Shown here: one piece after another, positions 50,780 through 59,588 of the stretch
How the letters are laid out: the number at the start of each line of letters is the position of its first letter
Numbering within the stretch: position 1 is the stretch's first letter
Source of the DNA: Marivita sp.
GTDB taxonomy: Bacteria; Pseudomonadota; Alphaproteobacteria; Rhodobacterales; Rhodobacteraceae
DNA length: 64,000 bases
Assembly: GCF_020055635.1 (NCBI RefSeq)
Contig: NZ_JAIPUT010000004.1
Span: forward strand, 101,568 to 165,567
Direction: 5' to 3'
Notes under the pieces: model-generated
Told to the model about the DNA's origin: nothing
Databases searched by the model: none
What the model saw: the letters and a program-made list of their open reading frames with translations, nothing else
Translations under genes and position numbers: made by a program

Positions 50780-51844
50780 GTGGCATTGGATCGTGACGCG
50801 GTTCTGGCCGCATTGAAAGCCGTGACTGATCCGGTGACGGGACAGGATATCGTGGCCGCCGGCGTGGTGCGCGCGCTCAACGTCGATGGCGACGCGGTGC
50901 GCTTCGTGGTCGAGGTGGCGCCTGACAAGGCCGAGGCCTACGGCCCGGTGCGACAGGCGGCCGAGGACGCGGTGAAGGCGCTTGGCGCGGCGTCGGTGTC
51001 GGCGGTGATGACCGCCCATTCCGCGCCCAAGGCTCCCCCCGATCTGAAAGGCGGGGCCAAGCCGAAACCGGCCGGCCCCGAGAAGATCCCCGGTGTGGAC
51101 CGGATCATCGCGATCGCGTCGGGCAAGGGGGGCGTGGGCAAGTCCACCGTGTCCGCGAATCTCGCCTGTGCGCTGGCTGCCGAGGGTCGCCGCGTCGGCT
51201 TGCTCGATGCCGATGTCTACGGGCCGAGCCAGCCGCGCATGCTTGGCGTGTCGGGACGTCCCGCCAGCCCGGATGGCAAGATCATCCTGCCGATGCGCAA
51301 TTTCGGCGTGACGATGATGTCGATGGGCCTGATGGTCAACGAAGGTCAGGCGGTGGTCTGGCGCGGGCCGATGCTCATGGGTGCGTTGCAGCAGATGCTG
51401 ATGCAGGTGCAATGGGGCGCTCTGGATGTGCTGCTGGTGGATCTGCCGCCGGGCACAGGCGACGTGCAGATGACCCTGTCGCAGAAGGCGTTCGTGGACG
51501 GTGCCGTCGTGGTGTCCACGCCGCAGGACGTGGCGCTGCTGGATGCGCGCAAGGGGATCGACATGTTCAACCAGATGAACGTGCCGATTGTCGGTCTGAT
51601 CGAGAACATGTCGACGCATATCTGTTCCAATTGCGGGCACGAGGAACATATCTTCGGCCACGGTGGGGTGGCGGCGGAAGCGGCCAAGCTGGGTGTTCCC
51701 TTGCTGGCGGAAATCCCGCTGCATCTCGACATCCGCAAGGCCGCCGATGGCGGCGCGCCCATCGTGGTGTCGAAGCCCGACAGCGCACAGGCACAGTCTT
51801 TCCGCGACCTGGCCCGCACGCTGATCGCCGCCGGCAAGGCATGA
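50780..51844 (+). CDS. Mrp/ApbC family Fe-S carrier ATPase
   Basis: IAIASGKGGVGKSTVSANLACALAAEGRRVGLLDADVYGPSQPRMLG; CSNCGHEEHIFGHGG. Confidence 0.95.
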   Translation: MALDRDAVLAALKAVTDPVTGQDIVAAGVVRALNVDGDAVRFVVEVAPDKAEAYGPVRQAAEDAVKALGAASVSAVMTAHSAPKAPPDLKGGAKPKPAGPEKIPGVDRIIAIASGKGGVGKSTVSANLACALAAEGRRVGLLDADVYGPSQPRMLGVSGRPASPDGKIILPMRNFGVTMMSMGLMVNEGQAVVWRGPMLMGALQQMLMQVQWGALDVLLVDLPPGTGDVQMTLSQKAFVDGAVVVSTPQDVALLDARKGIDMFNQMNVPIVGLIENMSTHICSNCGHEEHIFGHGGVAAEAAKLGVPLLAEIPLHLDIRKAADGGAPIVVSKPDSAQAQSFRDLARTLIAAGKA

Positions 51845-52548
51845 GCACCGGACCCTCGTTCCCGCCGCTGATGCAGGGCGTCAATACGGCGGGGGCGGAC
51901 CCGTTCGAGGCCGCCTGTTCCGAGGCCGCGCAGGGCTGCGATGCGGGCACGATCCTCTATGATGCGGCGCCAGATCGGCTTCGGGCGGCCATCGTGCTCG
52001 CCCCCGAGGTGCCGCTGTCAGATGCGGCGGCGATGCTGCCGCTCACGGGCGTCGCGGTGCAGAACGCGCTGGGCGCGCTGGGGCCGTCGGAACTGCCCGT
52101 GCACCTGTGCTGGGAGGGCGCGATCCGGGTCAACGGCGGGGTCTGCGGTCATGTGCGCGGCGCGACGGACATACCGGATGCGGAGGCGGAGCCCGGCTGG
52201 CTTGTCACCGGGTTCGAGCTTGTCTTTGCCCGCGCCAATCTGGCGGGCGGCGACACCCCGGACGAGACCGACCTGATGAGCGAGGGCTGCGGAGACCTGA
52301 CGCCGGTCGATCTGCTGGAAAGCTGGTCGCGGCATCTGCTCAACGGGATCAGTCGCTGGGAAGAGGACGGCTTGGGGCCCCTTCACGGCGAATGGCGGGG
52401 TCTGGCCCACGGGATGGGGCAGAACGGCGTCTGGCTGGGCAAGCCGGGCCAGTTTCTCGGCCTCGACGAAAAGCTTGGCCTCTTGCTTCGCACGGACGGG
52501 CAGACCATGCTCCTGCCGGTGACCGACCTTCTGGAGATCCGTTCATGA
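51841..52548 (+). CDS. Biotin/lipoate protein ligase-like protein with DUF4444-type tail
   Basis: PPLMQGVNTAGADPFEAACSEAAQGCDAGTILYD; WLVTGFELVFARANLAGGDTPDETDLMSEGCGDLTPVDLLESWSRHLL. Confidence 0.7.
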   Translation: MSTGPSFPPLMQGVNTAGADPFEAACSEAAQGCDAGTILYDAAPDRLRAAIVLAPEVPLSDAAAMLPLTGVAVQNALGALGPSELPVHLCWEGAIRVNGGVCGHVRGATDIPDAEAEPGWLVTGFELVFARANLAGGDTPDETDLMSEGCGDLTPVDLLESWSRHLLNGISRWEEDGLGPLHGEWRGLAHGMGQNGVWLGKPGQFLGLDEKLGLLLRTDGQTMLLPVTDLLEIRS

Positions 52549-53024
52549 ACCTTGCCCGTGCCATCCATTTCGACGAAAGCGACCAGCGCGTCTTTCATTC
52601 CCTGGCGCGCACCGGCGAATGGTGCATCTCGGGCGGGTTCGAGTTTTCCAACTGGACCGAAGGCGATCTGGAGGGGCGGGCGAAACAGGCGTTCACAAAC
52701 GGCTGGCTGGGGGCCGAGACCTTTGGCCGGGTGAGTTTCGTCGCGGTCACGCAGATCGAACCGGCGGAACATGCAGCACTGGTGCAGGGCGTGGCGCAAC
52801 ATTTCGTCGACATGTACGGCGCGCCGTCGATCGAGGCCGCGCGCCCGGTGGCGGAGGCTGAGATCGCGCATATGTCAGAGCTGTGCGAAGAGCACGCAGC
52901 GAACACGCTGCTCACCGTCAGCCGCGAGCTGACCGAGGCCGGGGTGCGCGAAAGCTACCGGGTGATCGAGCCGCAGGAGGCGGACATGGCGCTTCTGGCG
53001 GTTCACGGATCGCTGGACGAGTAG
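52545..53024 (+). CDS. DUF6505 family protein
   Basis: MNLARAIHFDESDQRVFHSLARTGEWCISGGFEFSNW; ATGA-coupled. Confidence 0.75.
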   Translation: MNLARAIHFDESDQRVFHSLARTGEWCISGGFEFSNWTEGDLEGRAKQAFTNGWLGAETFGRVSFVAVTQIEPAEHAALVQGVAQHFVDMYGAPSIEAARPVAEAEIAHMSELCEEHAANTLLTVSRELTEAGVRESYRVIEPQEADMALLAVHGSLDE

Positions 53025-53030
53025 CGCTGG

Positions 53031-53098
53031 AAAGCGGTTTCGAAACCGCTTTTCACGCAATTTGGAAATTGCGTTTCAAGCCCCTTCGAAGGGGCTTG
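53031..53098. repeat. Array of three tandem palindromes
   Basis: 53031-53052 aaagcggtttc|gaaaccgcttt; 53055-53074 acgcaattt-gg-aaattgcgt; 53077-53098 caagccccttc|gaaggggcttg. Confidence 0.95.
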
Positions 53099-53103
53099 CG
53101 CGC

Positions 53104-53820
53104 TCAGGGCAGATCGTGGCGCGCGTCCGCCACGTCGCGTGATGGCATCTTGCCGGAAATCTCAAGGATCAGCTTGCGTTTCACCGCCTCGGCAAAGGAA
53201 TCGCGGGTCTCGGCTGTCACGACGAAGGCCCCCAGCCCGCCGATGATCCGCGCCTCGTATTGCGCCTCCAGCCCGCCCTGGGCGCGGCCGGGATCGTCGG
53301 GGCGCAGGATCGGCAGGGCGTTGATCGTCACGCCGGCAGCGACAACGGTGTCGCGCGCCTCGGCGATGGACGGGCCTGAATAATTTCGCACGCTATCACC
53401 GGAAAAGTCGATCACCCGCCGCCAGCCGTCGAACGCATTGGTGTCCATCAGCCGCAACCCCTCCAGAAGCGCCGCCCCGATGGCATTGCTGCCATAGGCC
53501 TGACGCGGCTTGTCCAGAAGCTCGGCGGCAAAGGCTGCCGCGCTGTCGGGTCCGTCGATCCGCATCCAGTCGGCCACCACCGCCTGGTTGGCGGCCCATT
53601 CCACGTAGGTGACGGCAATCGAGCCATAGGCCGTATCGGCGATCGCGGCCAGAACCTCGGGATCGGTGATCGCCTGCGCATATCCCTGTCGTTGAAAGTC
53701 GATCTCGCGCTGGTCGATGGAGCCGGACGCGTCGGCCAGCAGCACAAGTTCGAGATCGGTGTCCTGCGCCAGGGCGGGCAGGGACCAGGCCATCGTGACA
53801 AGAAAGGTCAGAAAACGCAT
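53104..53820 (-). CDS. DUF1194 (VWA-like) secreted protein
   Basis: LELVLLADASGSIDQREIDFQRQGYAQAI; RRVIDFSGDSVRNYSG. Confidence 0.9.
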   Translation of the reverse strand: MRFLTFLVTMAWSLPALAQDTDLELVLLADASGSIDQREIDFQRQGYAQAITDPEVLAAIADTAYGSIAVTYVEWAANQAVVADWMRIDGPDSAAAFAAELLDKPRQAYGSNAIGAALLEGLRLMDTNAFDGWRRVIDFSGDSVRNYSGPSIAEARDTVVAAGVTINALPILRPDDPGRAQGGLEAQYEARIIGGLGAFVVTAETRDSFAEAVKRKLILEISGKMPSRDVADARHDLP

Positions 53821-53954
53821 CGCGGTCCTCCGTGAGTGACTTTGGGTAAAGCTAGGGCGCGAGCGACCGAGTGCCAAAGGATTGATCCGGATCAACGCCA
53901 AGGGTCTGACCTTGCGGCAGACTGAAGGTCCCTGAATATGGAAGGATCCTTCTG

Positions 53955-54362
53955 ATGCGCCCGTCTTTCGCCTGCCTCGCGGCCCTGGCCCTTGCGACGA
54001 CATCCGTGTCGGCGCAGGATGTCGATCAAGGCCGATCCCTGTTCCAGACCCATTGCGCAACCTGCCACGGCGCCGACGCGGCGGGCAATGGCCCGCTGGC
54101 CGGCGCGCTTGTCCTGCAGCCGCCCGATCTGACCCGGCTGGCCCTGAGCAATGACGGCATCTTCCCGCTGGAGCGCGTTCTCAAGCGGATCGACGGCACG
54201 GACCCGCTGGTCAGCCACGGATCCCCGATGCCGGTCTTTGGCCCGTATTTCGAGGGCGTGGCGAATACCGGCATGAAACTGCCCAGCGGCCAGCCGATGA
54301 TGGTGTCAGAGCCGATGGCCGACCTGGTCGTGTATCTGCAATCGGTCCAGAACGCGGAATAG
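53955..54362 (+). CDS. Periplasmic cytochrome c
   Basis: Signal peptide; GRSLFQTHCATCHGADAAGNGPLAGALVLQPPDLT. Confidence 0.92.
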   Translation: MRPSFACLAALALATTSVSAQDVDQGRSLFQTHCATCHGADAAGNGPLAGALVLQPPDLTRLALSNDGIFPLERVLKRIDGTDPLVSHGSPMPVFGPYFEGVANTGMKLPSGQPMMVSEPMADLVVYLQSVQNAE

Positions 54363-54408
54363 CCGTCGCGCTGCTCGGTCCGGAGGCGCGGCGCGTTCCG
54401 CCTTGCGG

Positions 54409-54448
54409 GCACAGGGGTTGCAAGCCTGTGCCATGTCATTGTGACATG
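54409..54448. repeat. Two tandem hairpins at a convergent junction
   Basis: gcacagg-ggttgcaag-cctgtgc (54409-54431) and catgtca-ttg-tgacatg (54432-54448). Confidence 0.75.
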
Positions 54449-54516
54449 CGGCCGGGTTTTCACGATGCGCGGGGTCAGGCGACTGGCGTTAGCTGCAGGC
54501 CCATGTGCCGCTTTCG

Positions 54517-55641
54517 TCAGCCTGTGTAGTCAAACCAGGCCTTGTGCCATCTCCGTCGTCTGAGGTCTTTGGGCGCAATGAATATGCCCAACGACTCATT
54601 TCCACCGAACGTCCAGCCAAGCAATTTCGAACTGTGAAGCTGCAAGAGGAGAACCGGATCCTCGGGGGCTGTGTAAAAGAATTCCTCCCTGACCGGCCCG
54701 CTCATGGTTGCGGCCTCCAGCGACGCCTGAAACGTCCAGGTCGGCTCGAAGATTTCGCGTATTTCGGGGGAAACGTCGTCCGGGTTCTGAAAATACGTTT
54801 GGCGCGCCAGCATCTCTACGGAAAGGCGTGTGGGATTTGGCCCGATGTCGAAGGGGGCAAATAGCGGATCCGACAAGTCGATTGATCGATGGCGCTCGCG
54901 GAGCGCACGAAGTTCATCGATATGAAGATATGAGTCCGCCGGCTGAGTGTTTGTCGGCGATACCGCAAGCGCGATCCTGGGCGGGCGGAAATCGCCTGCG
55001 GCGCGCCCGATCTCCTTCATCGCCGCCAGATCATCATGGTCGAGATAGTTCTCGATGCACGCTCCATTCGGGTAGGGACGCGGCGCGCCGCGTTGCTTGA
55101 CATGAAGCACCCGAAGGCCGCCCCAGTCACGCGGCGCAAGAAAAAACAGCAACCAACCTGATTTTGGCCCCAGTCCGCCCCAGATGTCGTCAGGCAGATC
55201 CGACAGCGCGATCTGTGCCAGAAACAATGCGGCGTTCCCGTCGGTTTGAGGCCAGTCGACACCTGGCGGCATTTCTGGCAGTCCGCCAATCCAGCTTGAC
55301 GGATTCTCCGGCGCAACAAGGATCAGGTCAAGCCGGCTCCATCCTGCATGGAAAGGCTGGGCGTTCGGCTCAAAATCGACGGCAGCCATATTGAAGTCCA
55401 CCATCTGTTTCAGCATGTCCTCGGGCTCTTGCTTCGATGGCGCGGTCATCCGTTCGATGGCGCGATAAATCGGGTGCCCTTGGCGCGGAAACGCCAAAGC
55501 GCCCAACAGCATCATCACTACCCCGTAGAACGCGAGTGTCATGTTCATCGGATCACCCTTGAAGCCTATGGCGAGCATCAATGTCGCCCCGAACAAGATC
55601 GGAGGGCTGAGGAACGAAAAGAAGAACAACAAATGTCTCAT
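54517..55641 (-). CDS. DUF1963-like (YwqG-type) membrane-anchored protein
   Basis: FLAQIALSDLPDDIWGGLGPKSGWLLFFL; HSSKLLGWTFGGNESLGIFI. Confidence 0.7.
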   Translation of the reverse strand: MRHLLFFFSFLSPPILFGATLMLAIGFKGDPMNMTLAFYGVVMMLLGALAFPRQGHPIYRAIERMTAPSKQEPEDMLKQMVDFNMAAVDFEPNAQPFHAGWSRLDLILVAPENPSSWIGGLPEMPPGVDWPQTDGNAALFLAQIALSDLPDDIWGGLGPKSGWLLFFLAPRDWGGLRVLHVKQRGAPRPYPNGACIENYLDHDDLAAMKEIGRAAGDFRPPRIALAVSPTNTQPADSYLHIDELRALRERHRSIDLSDPLFAPFDIGPNPTRLSVEMLARQTYFQNPDDVSPEIREIFEPTWTFQASLEAATMSGPVREEFFYTAPEDPVLLLQLHSSKLLGWTFGGNESLGIFIAPKDLRRRRWHKAWFDYTG

Positions 55642-55874
55642 GGCACGTATCTGAATGGGAAATCAGGCGAACTTCCGACCATTGTGGGGAAGGTTTTCGA
55701 CCAGCTTGCACGTGTTGACCTAGCAGTGTGAGAACGCCGCAGTCTGGTCAGGCAGCCGCTGGGGCACCGCCGAAATCTCGCGGCCGGGGCTTGCTGACGA
55801 AAAACGCGACGCCCCGATCGGATGACTTTGTCTCGCCGGCATCGCAGGTTGTGGACCGCGCGTTCGCCCTGTTA

Positions 55875-55907
55875 CATAAAAAACGCCCGAGGAAACCCCC
55901 GGGCGTT
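55875..55907 (-). terminator. Rho-independent terminator downstream of the BMP operon
   Basis: aacgcccgaggaaacccccgggcgtt hairpin with a T-run in the - direction. Confidence 0.85.
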
Positions 55908-55959
55908 CTCTTTTCCCCCGACCCCTGTCAAACCCAGGGAGGGAGACATTGCACCGCGA

Positions 55960-57063
55960 TCAGTTCGGAATGTCGCCGGTGATGCCTTCGATGTAGAAGT
56001 CCATGCCCAGCAGCGTGCCGTCATCGGCGGTCTCGCCCTCGGCGAGCCACGCAGAGCCGTCCTGCTTGTTGATCGGGCCGGTGAACGGGTGGTACTCGCC
56101 CGCCGAGATGGCGTCGATCATCGCCTGCGCTTCGGCCTTCACGTCGTCGGGGATGGCGTCGTTCATCGTGCCGATCACCACTTCGCCTTCGGGCATGCCC
56201 GCCCAGCTGTCGATCTGCTCGTAGGTGCCGTCCATCAGCGCGCCCACGCGCTTGATGTAGTAGGGCGACCATTCGTCGATGATCGACGCGATGCGCGGCC
56301 CGGGAGTGCCGTCGTCATTGGTGGTGAAGGCCGCCATGTCGGACGCTTGGCCGAAACCCCATGCAGAGCCGCCTTCCTTGGCGATCTCGGCCAGCGGCGC
56401 GGTGGAGTCGGTATGCGCGGTGATCACGTCGACTCCCTGGTCGAGCATCGCGCGCGCCGCGTCGGCCTCTTTCGCCGGATCAAACCATGTGTAGGCCCAC
56501 GTGACGACCAGTTCGACATCCGGGTTGGCCAGCTTGGCGTGGTGATAGTACGAATTGATGCCCATGATCACTTCGGGGATCGGGAAGGACCCGATATAGC
56601 CGATCTTGTTGGTCTCGGTCATCTTGCCCGCGATGTGGCCGACCACGGCGCGGCCTTCGTAGAAGCGCGCGTTATAGGTCGACACATTCGGATGCTCGCG
56701 CTTGTAGCCGGTGGAGTGTTCGAACTTCACATCCGGGAACTTGGCCGCGACATTGTTGGTCGGATCCATGTAGCCGAAGGAGGTGGTGAAGATGATGTTG
56801 CAGCCCGACAGCGCCATCTGGGTGATCACGCGCTCGGCATCGGCGCCTTCCGGCACGCTTTCCTGCCATGCGATCTCGACCTTGTCGCCGTATTCTTCCT
56901 TGACGGCCAACGCGCCCTGGTGGTGCTGATAGGTCCAGCCGCCATCGCCGATGGGCCCGACATAGACGAAACAGGCCTTGGTGGTGTCCTGCGCCATGGC
57001 GGGCGCGCCGAAGGCCAGTGTCAGGCCGGCGGCAGCGGTGGCAAGTAGGGTTCTGCGGATCAT
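55960..57063 (-). CDS. BMP family ABC transporter substrate-binding protein
   Basis: KACFVYVGPIGDGGWTYQHHQGALAVKEEYGDKVE; PnrA-like. Confidence 0.93.
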   Translation of the reverse strand: MIRRTLLATAAAGLTLAFGAPAMAQDTTKACFVYVGPIGDGGWTYQHHQGALAVKEEYGDKVEIAWQESVPEGADAERVITQMALSGCNIIFTTSFGYMDPTNNVAAKFPDVKFEHSTGYKREHPNVSTYNARFYEGRAVVGHIAGKMTETNKIGYIGSFPIPEVIMGINSYYHHAKLANPDVELVVTWAYTWFDPAKEADAARAMLDQGVDVITAHTDSTAPLAEIAKEGGSAWGFGQASDMAAFTTNDDGTPGPRIASIIDEWSPYYIKRVGALMDGTYEQIDSWAGMPEGEVVIGTMNDAIPDDVKAEAQAMIDAISAGEYHPFTGPINKQDGSAWLAEGETADDGTLLGMDFYIEGITGDIPN

Positions 57064-57124
57064 AGATAGTCTCCCGGTTGGAGGGGCGGCAGCGCCCCCG
57101 TTGGTTGTGATGCGCCCGGTTTTC

Positions 57125-58057
57125 CTAACGGGTCGCGTGGAAGGTCTGTCCAAGGTTCGCCGGCGCATCATGACTGCTGCGGCTGCGGTTGGACGAGATG
57201 AAAACAAGCACGAGGATGGTTATCAGATATGGCGACATCGACAAGTATTGCACGCCCCAGGTCAATCCGGCGGCCTGGAGATTGAGTTGCAGCACCGAGA
57301 TGCCGCCGAAAAGATAGGCACCGATCAGCACACGTCCGGCGCGCCAGCTTGCGAAGACCACGATGGCCAGCGCGATCCAGCCCGCGCCCGCCGTCATGCC
57401 CTCGGTCCATTGCGGCACGCGGACAAGGCTCAGATAGGCACCGCCAAGCCCGGCACAAGCCCCGCCGAACATGATCGCGAGCAGGCGCACGCGGATCACC
57501 TTGTACCCCAGCGCATGGGCGCTGTCATGGCTTTCGCCCACCGCGCGCAGGATCAGCCCCGCGCGGGTGTATTTCAGGAAGGCCCAGACCGCCACCACGA
57601 TGCACAGGCTGAGATAGACCATGATGTCATGGCTGAACAACATCCGGCCGACCACGGGCAGGTCGCCCAGAAGGGGAATGTCGAGCTTTGGCAGGGTCTC
57701 GGCCTTCATGCCCTCGTAGGGTTTGCCCAGGAGTGATGACAGGCCCAGACCCAGCAGCGTCAGCCCCAGGCCGGTGGCCACCTGGTTGGACAGGAAGACC
57801 TGCGTCAGCACGCCGAAGGCCAGCGACAGGAGCGCGCCCGCCAGTGCTGCCATCGCAAAGCCCAGCAGCGGCGCCCCGGTGTTGATGGCGACGATGAAGC
57901 CGATCACCGCGCCGGTGATCATCATGCCCTCGACCCCGAGGTTCAGAACGCCGGATTTCTCGACCACCATCTCGCCGATGGCCGCCAGCAGGATCGGCGT
58001 GGCCGAGATCATGATCGAGGCGACCAGCAGGATGGGGTTGATGTTGCTCAGATCCAT
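57125..58057 (-). CDS. BMP-type ABC transporter permease
   Basis: LNLGVEGMMITGAVIGFIV; GGACAGLGGAYLSLVRVPQWTEGMTAGAGWIALAIVVF. Confidence 0.92.
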   Translation of the reverse strand: MDLSNINPILLVASIMISATPILLAAIGEMVVEKSGVLNLGVEGMMITGAVIGFIVAINTGAPLLGFAMAALAGALLSLAFGVLTQVFLSNQVATGLGLTLLGLGLSSLLGKPYEGMKAETLPKLDIPLLGDLPVVGRMLFSHDIMVYLSLCIVVAVWAFLKYTRAGLILRAVGESHDSAHALGYKVIRVRLLAIMFGGACAGLGGAYLSLVRVPQWTEGMTAGAGWIALAIVVFASWRAGRVLIGAYLFGGISVLQLNLQAAGLTWGVQYLSMSPYLITILVLVFISSNRSRSSHDAPANLGQTFHATR

Positions 58058-58353
58058 GTCGGGGCTCCGTGGACCAGATGGACAATGCCCGCCGTTGCCA
58101 ATGCCACCGCCAGCATCAGCCCGACATGCCGCAGCGACGGACGGTGTGCCAGACCCCGCGCCAGTACGGGCCAGCGCCGGTGCACTCCAAGCGCGACACC
58201 CAGCGCGGCCAGCGCGATCACCGCCACATGGGCCAGAACGAACGGAGCAGCCGACGCGCCAGTGTCTCCGGTCAGAACACCGTGCAGCATCATCAGCGCC
58301 ATCGCGCCCATCATGACTCCCATGCCAATCGGCATCCAGCCCGTATGTCTCAT
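58048..58353 (-). CDS. Small multi-TM protein of unknown function
   Basis: MRHTGWMPIGMGVMMGAMALMMLHGVL..; about 3 TM helices; overlaps both flanking permease genes. Confidence 0.75.
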   Translation of the reverse strand: MRHTGWMPIGMGVMMGAMALMMLHGVLTGDTGASAAPFVLAHVAVIALAALGVALGVHRRWPVLARGLAHRPSLRHVGLMLAVALATAGIVHLVHGAPTWI

Positions 58354-59435
58354 GCCAGTTCTCCCTTGCCGATCCGCACCCGGTAGTTCGTCAACACGTC
58401 CACCCCGAGCAGGAAGAACAGCAGCATGCCCTGGAACAGCTGGATCGACGCGCCCGGCACCCCCAGCATCAACTGCGCCAGTTCGCCGCCAATATATGTC
58501 AGCGCCATCAACAGCCCCGCCAGCAGGATGCCCACCGGATGCAACCGGCCAAGAAAGGCCACGATGATCGCGGTAAAGCCGTAGCCCGAGCCGAAATCGA
58601 TCGAGACCTGGCCCGCAGGCCCCGTCACTTCGAACAGACCGGCCATCCCGGCCAAGGCGCCTGCAAGGCCGAGGCAGAACAGGATCGTGCGGGCCGGCGA
58701 CACACCGGCGAATTTTGCGGCCCGCGCGGCTTCGCCGGTCAGGCGGATGTTGTAGCCCTGGATGTGCCGCGTCAGCAGCACATAGGCGAGGATCACCGCG
58801 ATGAAGGCGGTCAGCACGCCCAGATGCATGCCGGTGCCGGGGATCAGCTCGAGGTTCTGCGACGACGACCATTGCGACAGGTTGCGCGATCCGGGAAAGC
58901 CCATGCCCTCGGGATTGCGCAAGAGGCCCGACGACACCGACGCCAAGAGGTTCTCGGCGACGTAGACCAGCATCAGCGACACGAGGATTTCATTGGTGCC
59001 GAAGCGCACCTTCAGAAGCGCCGGGATCATCGCCCAGCCCCAGCCGCCAAGGGCGCCCGCCACGATCATCAGCGGCAGGATCAGCACCGACTCCATCGGA
59101 TAGAGCGCCAGCCCCGCCGCGGCCCCGCAGATCGCGCCCATGATGTATTGCCCCTCGGCGCCGATGTTCCAGATGCCGGCCCGGAACCCGATGGACAGGC
59201 CGATGGCGATCAGGATCAGCGGCCCCGCCTTCACCAGCAGTTGCGGCCGCGAGAACGCCGCGAATTGCGGATGGAACAGCGGGTCCCAGAAGATCGTGCG
59301 GATCGCCTCGAAAGGCGAGGTGCCGATCAGCCCGAACATGATGCCACCGAAGAGCATCGTCAGGATCACCGCCAGGATCGGCGTCGCCACCGTCCAGGCC
59401 TTCGAGGGCTGCGGCCGCTTTTCCAGCCGGATCAT
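58350..59435 (-). CDS. BMP-type ABC transporter permease
   Basis: GFRAGIWNIGAEGQYIMGAICGAAAGL; KFAGVSPARTILFCLGLAGALAGMAG. Confidence 0.92.
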   Translation of the reverse strand: MIRLEKRPQPSKAWTVATPILAVILTMLFGGIMFGLIGTSPFEAIRTIFWDPLFHPQFAAFSRPQLLVKAGPLILIAIGLSIGFRAGIWNIGAEGQYIMGAICGAAAGLALYPMESVLILPLMIVAGALGGWGWAMIPALLKVRFGTNEILVSLMLVYVAENLLASVSSGLLRNPEGMGFPGSRNLSQWSSSQNLELIPGTGMHLGVLTAFIAVILAYVLLTRHIQGYNIRLTGEAARAAKFAGVSPARTILFCLGLAGALAGMAGLFEVTGPAGQVSIDFGSGYGFTAIIVAFLGRLHPVGILLAGLLMALTYIGGELAQLMLGVPGASIQLFQGMLLFFLLGVDVLTNYRVRIGKGELA

Positions 59436-59478
59436 GCGACGCCCTCGCGGCGTCGCGTGTGGCATGCCGCGGCAAGGG

Positions 59479-59545
59479 CATATTTGGAAAGAGAAGAAGC
59501 GGACCGGTCGGCACCCCATCCCGGCTTCTTCTCTTCAAAAATATG
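59479..59545. repeat. Long imperfect inverted repeat (22-nt arms)
   Basis: catatttggaaagagaagaagc (59479-59500) vs gcttcttctcttcaaaaatatg (59524-59545), 19/22 paired. Confidence 0.85.
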
Positions 59546-59588
59546 CAAATCCGGTTTTGCAAGTTTGCAAAGCCGCCGGGAAAACGCG

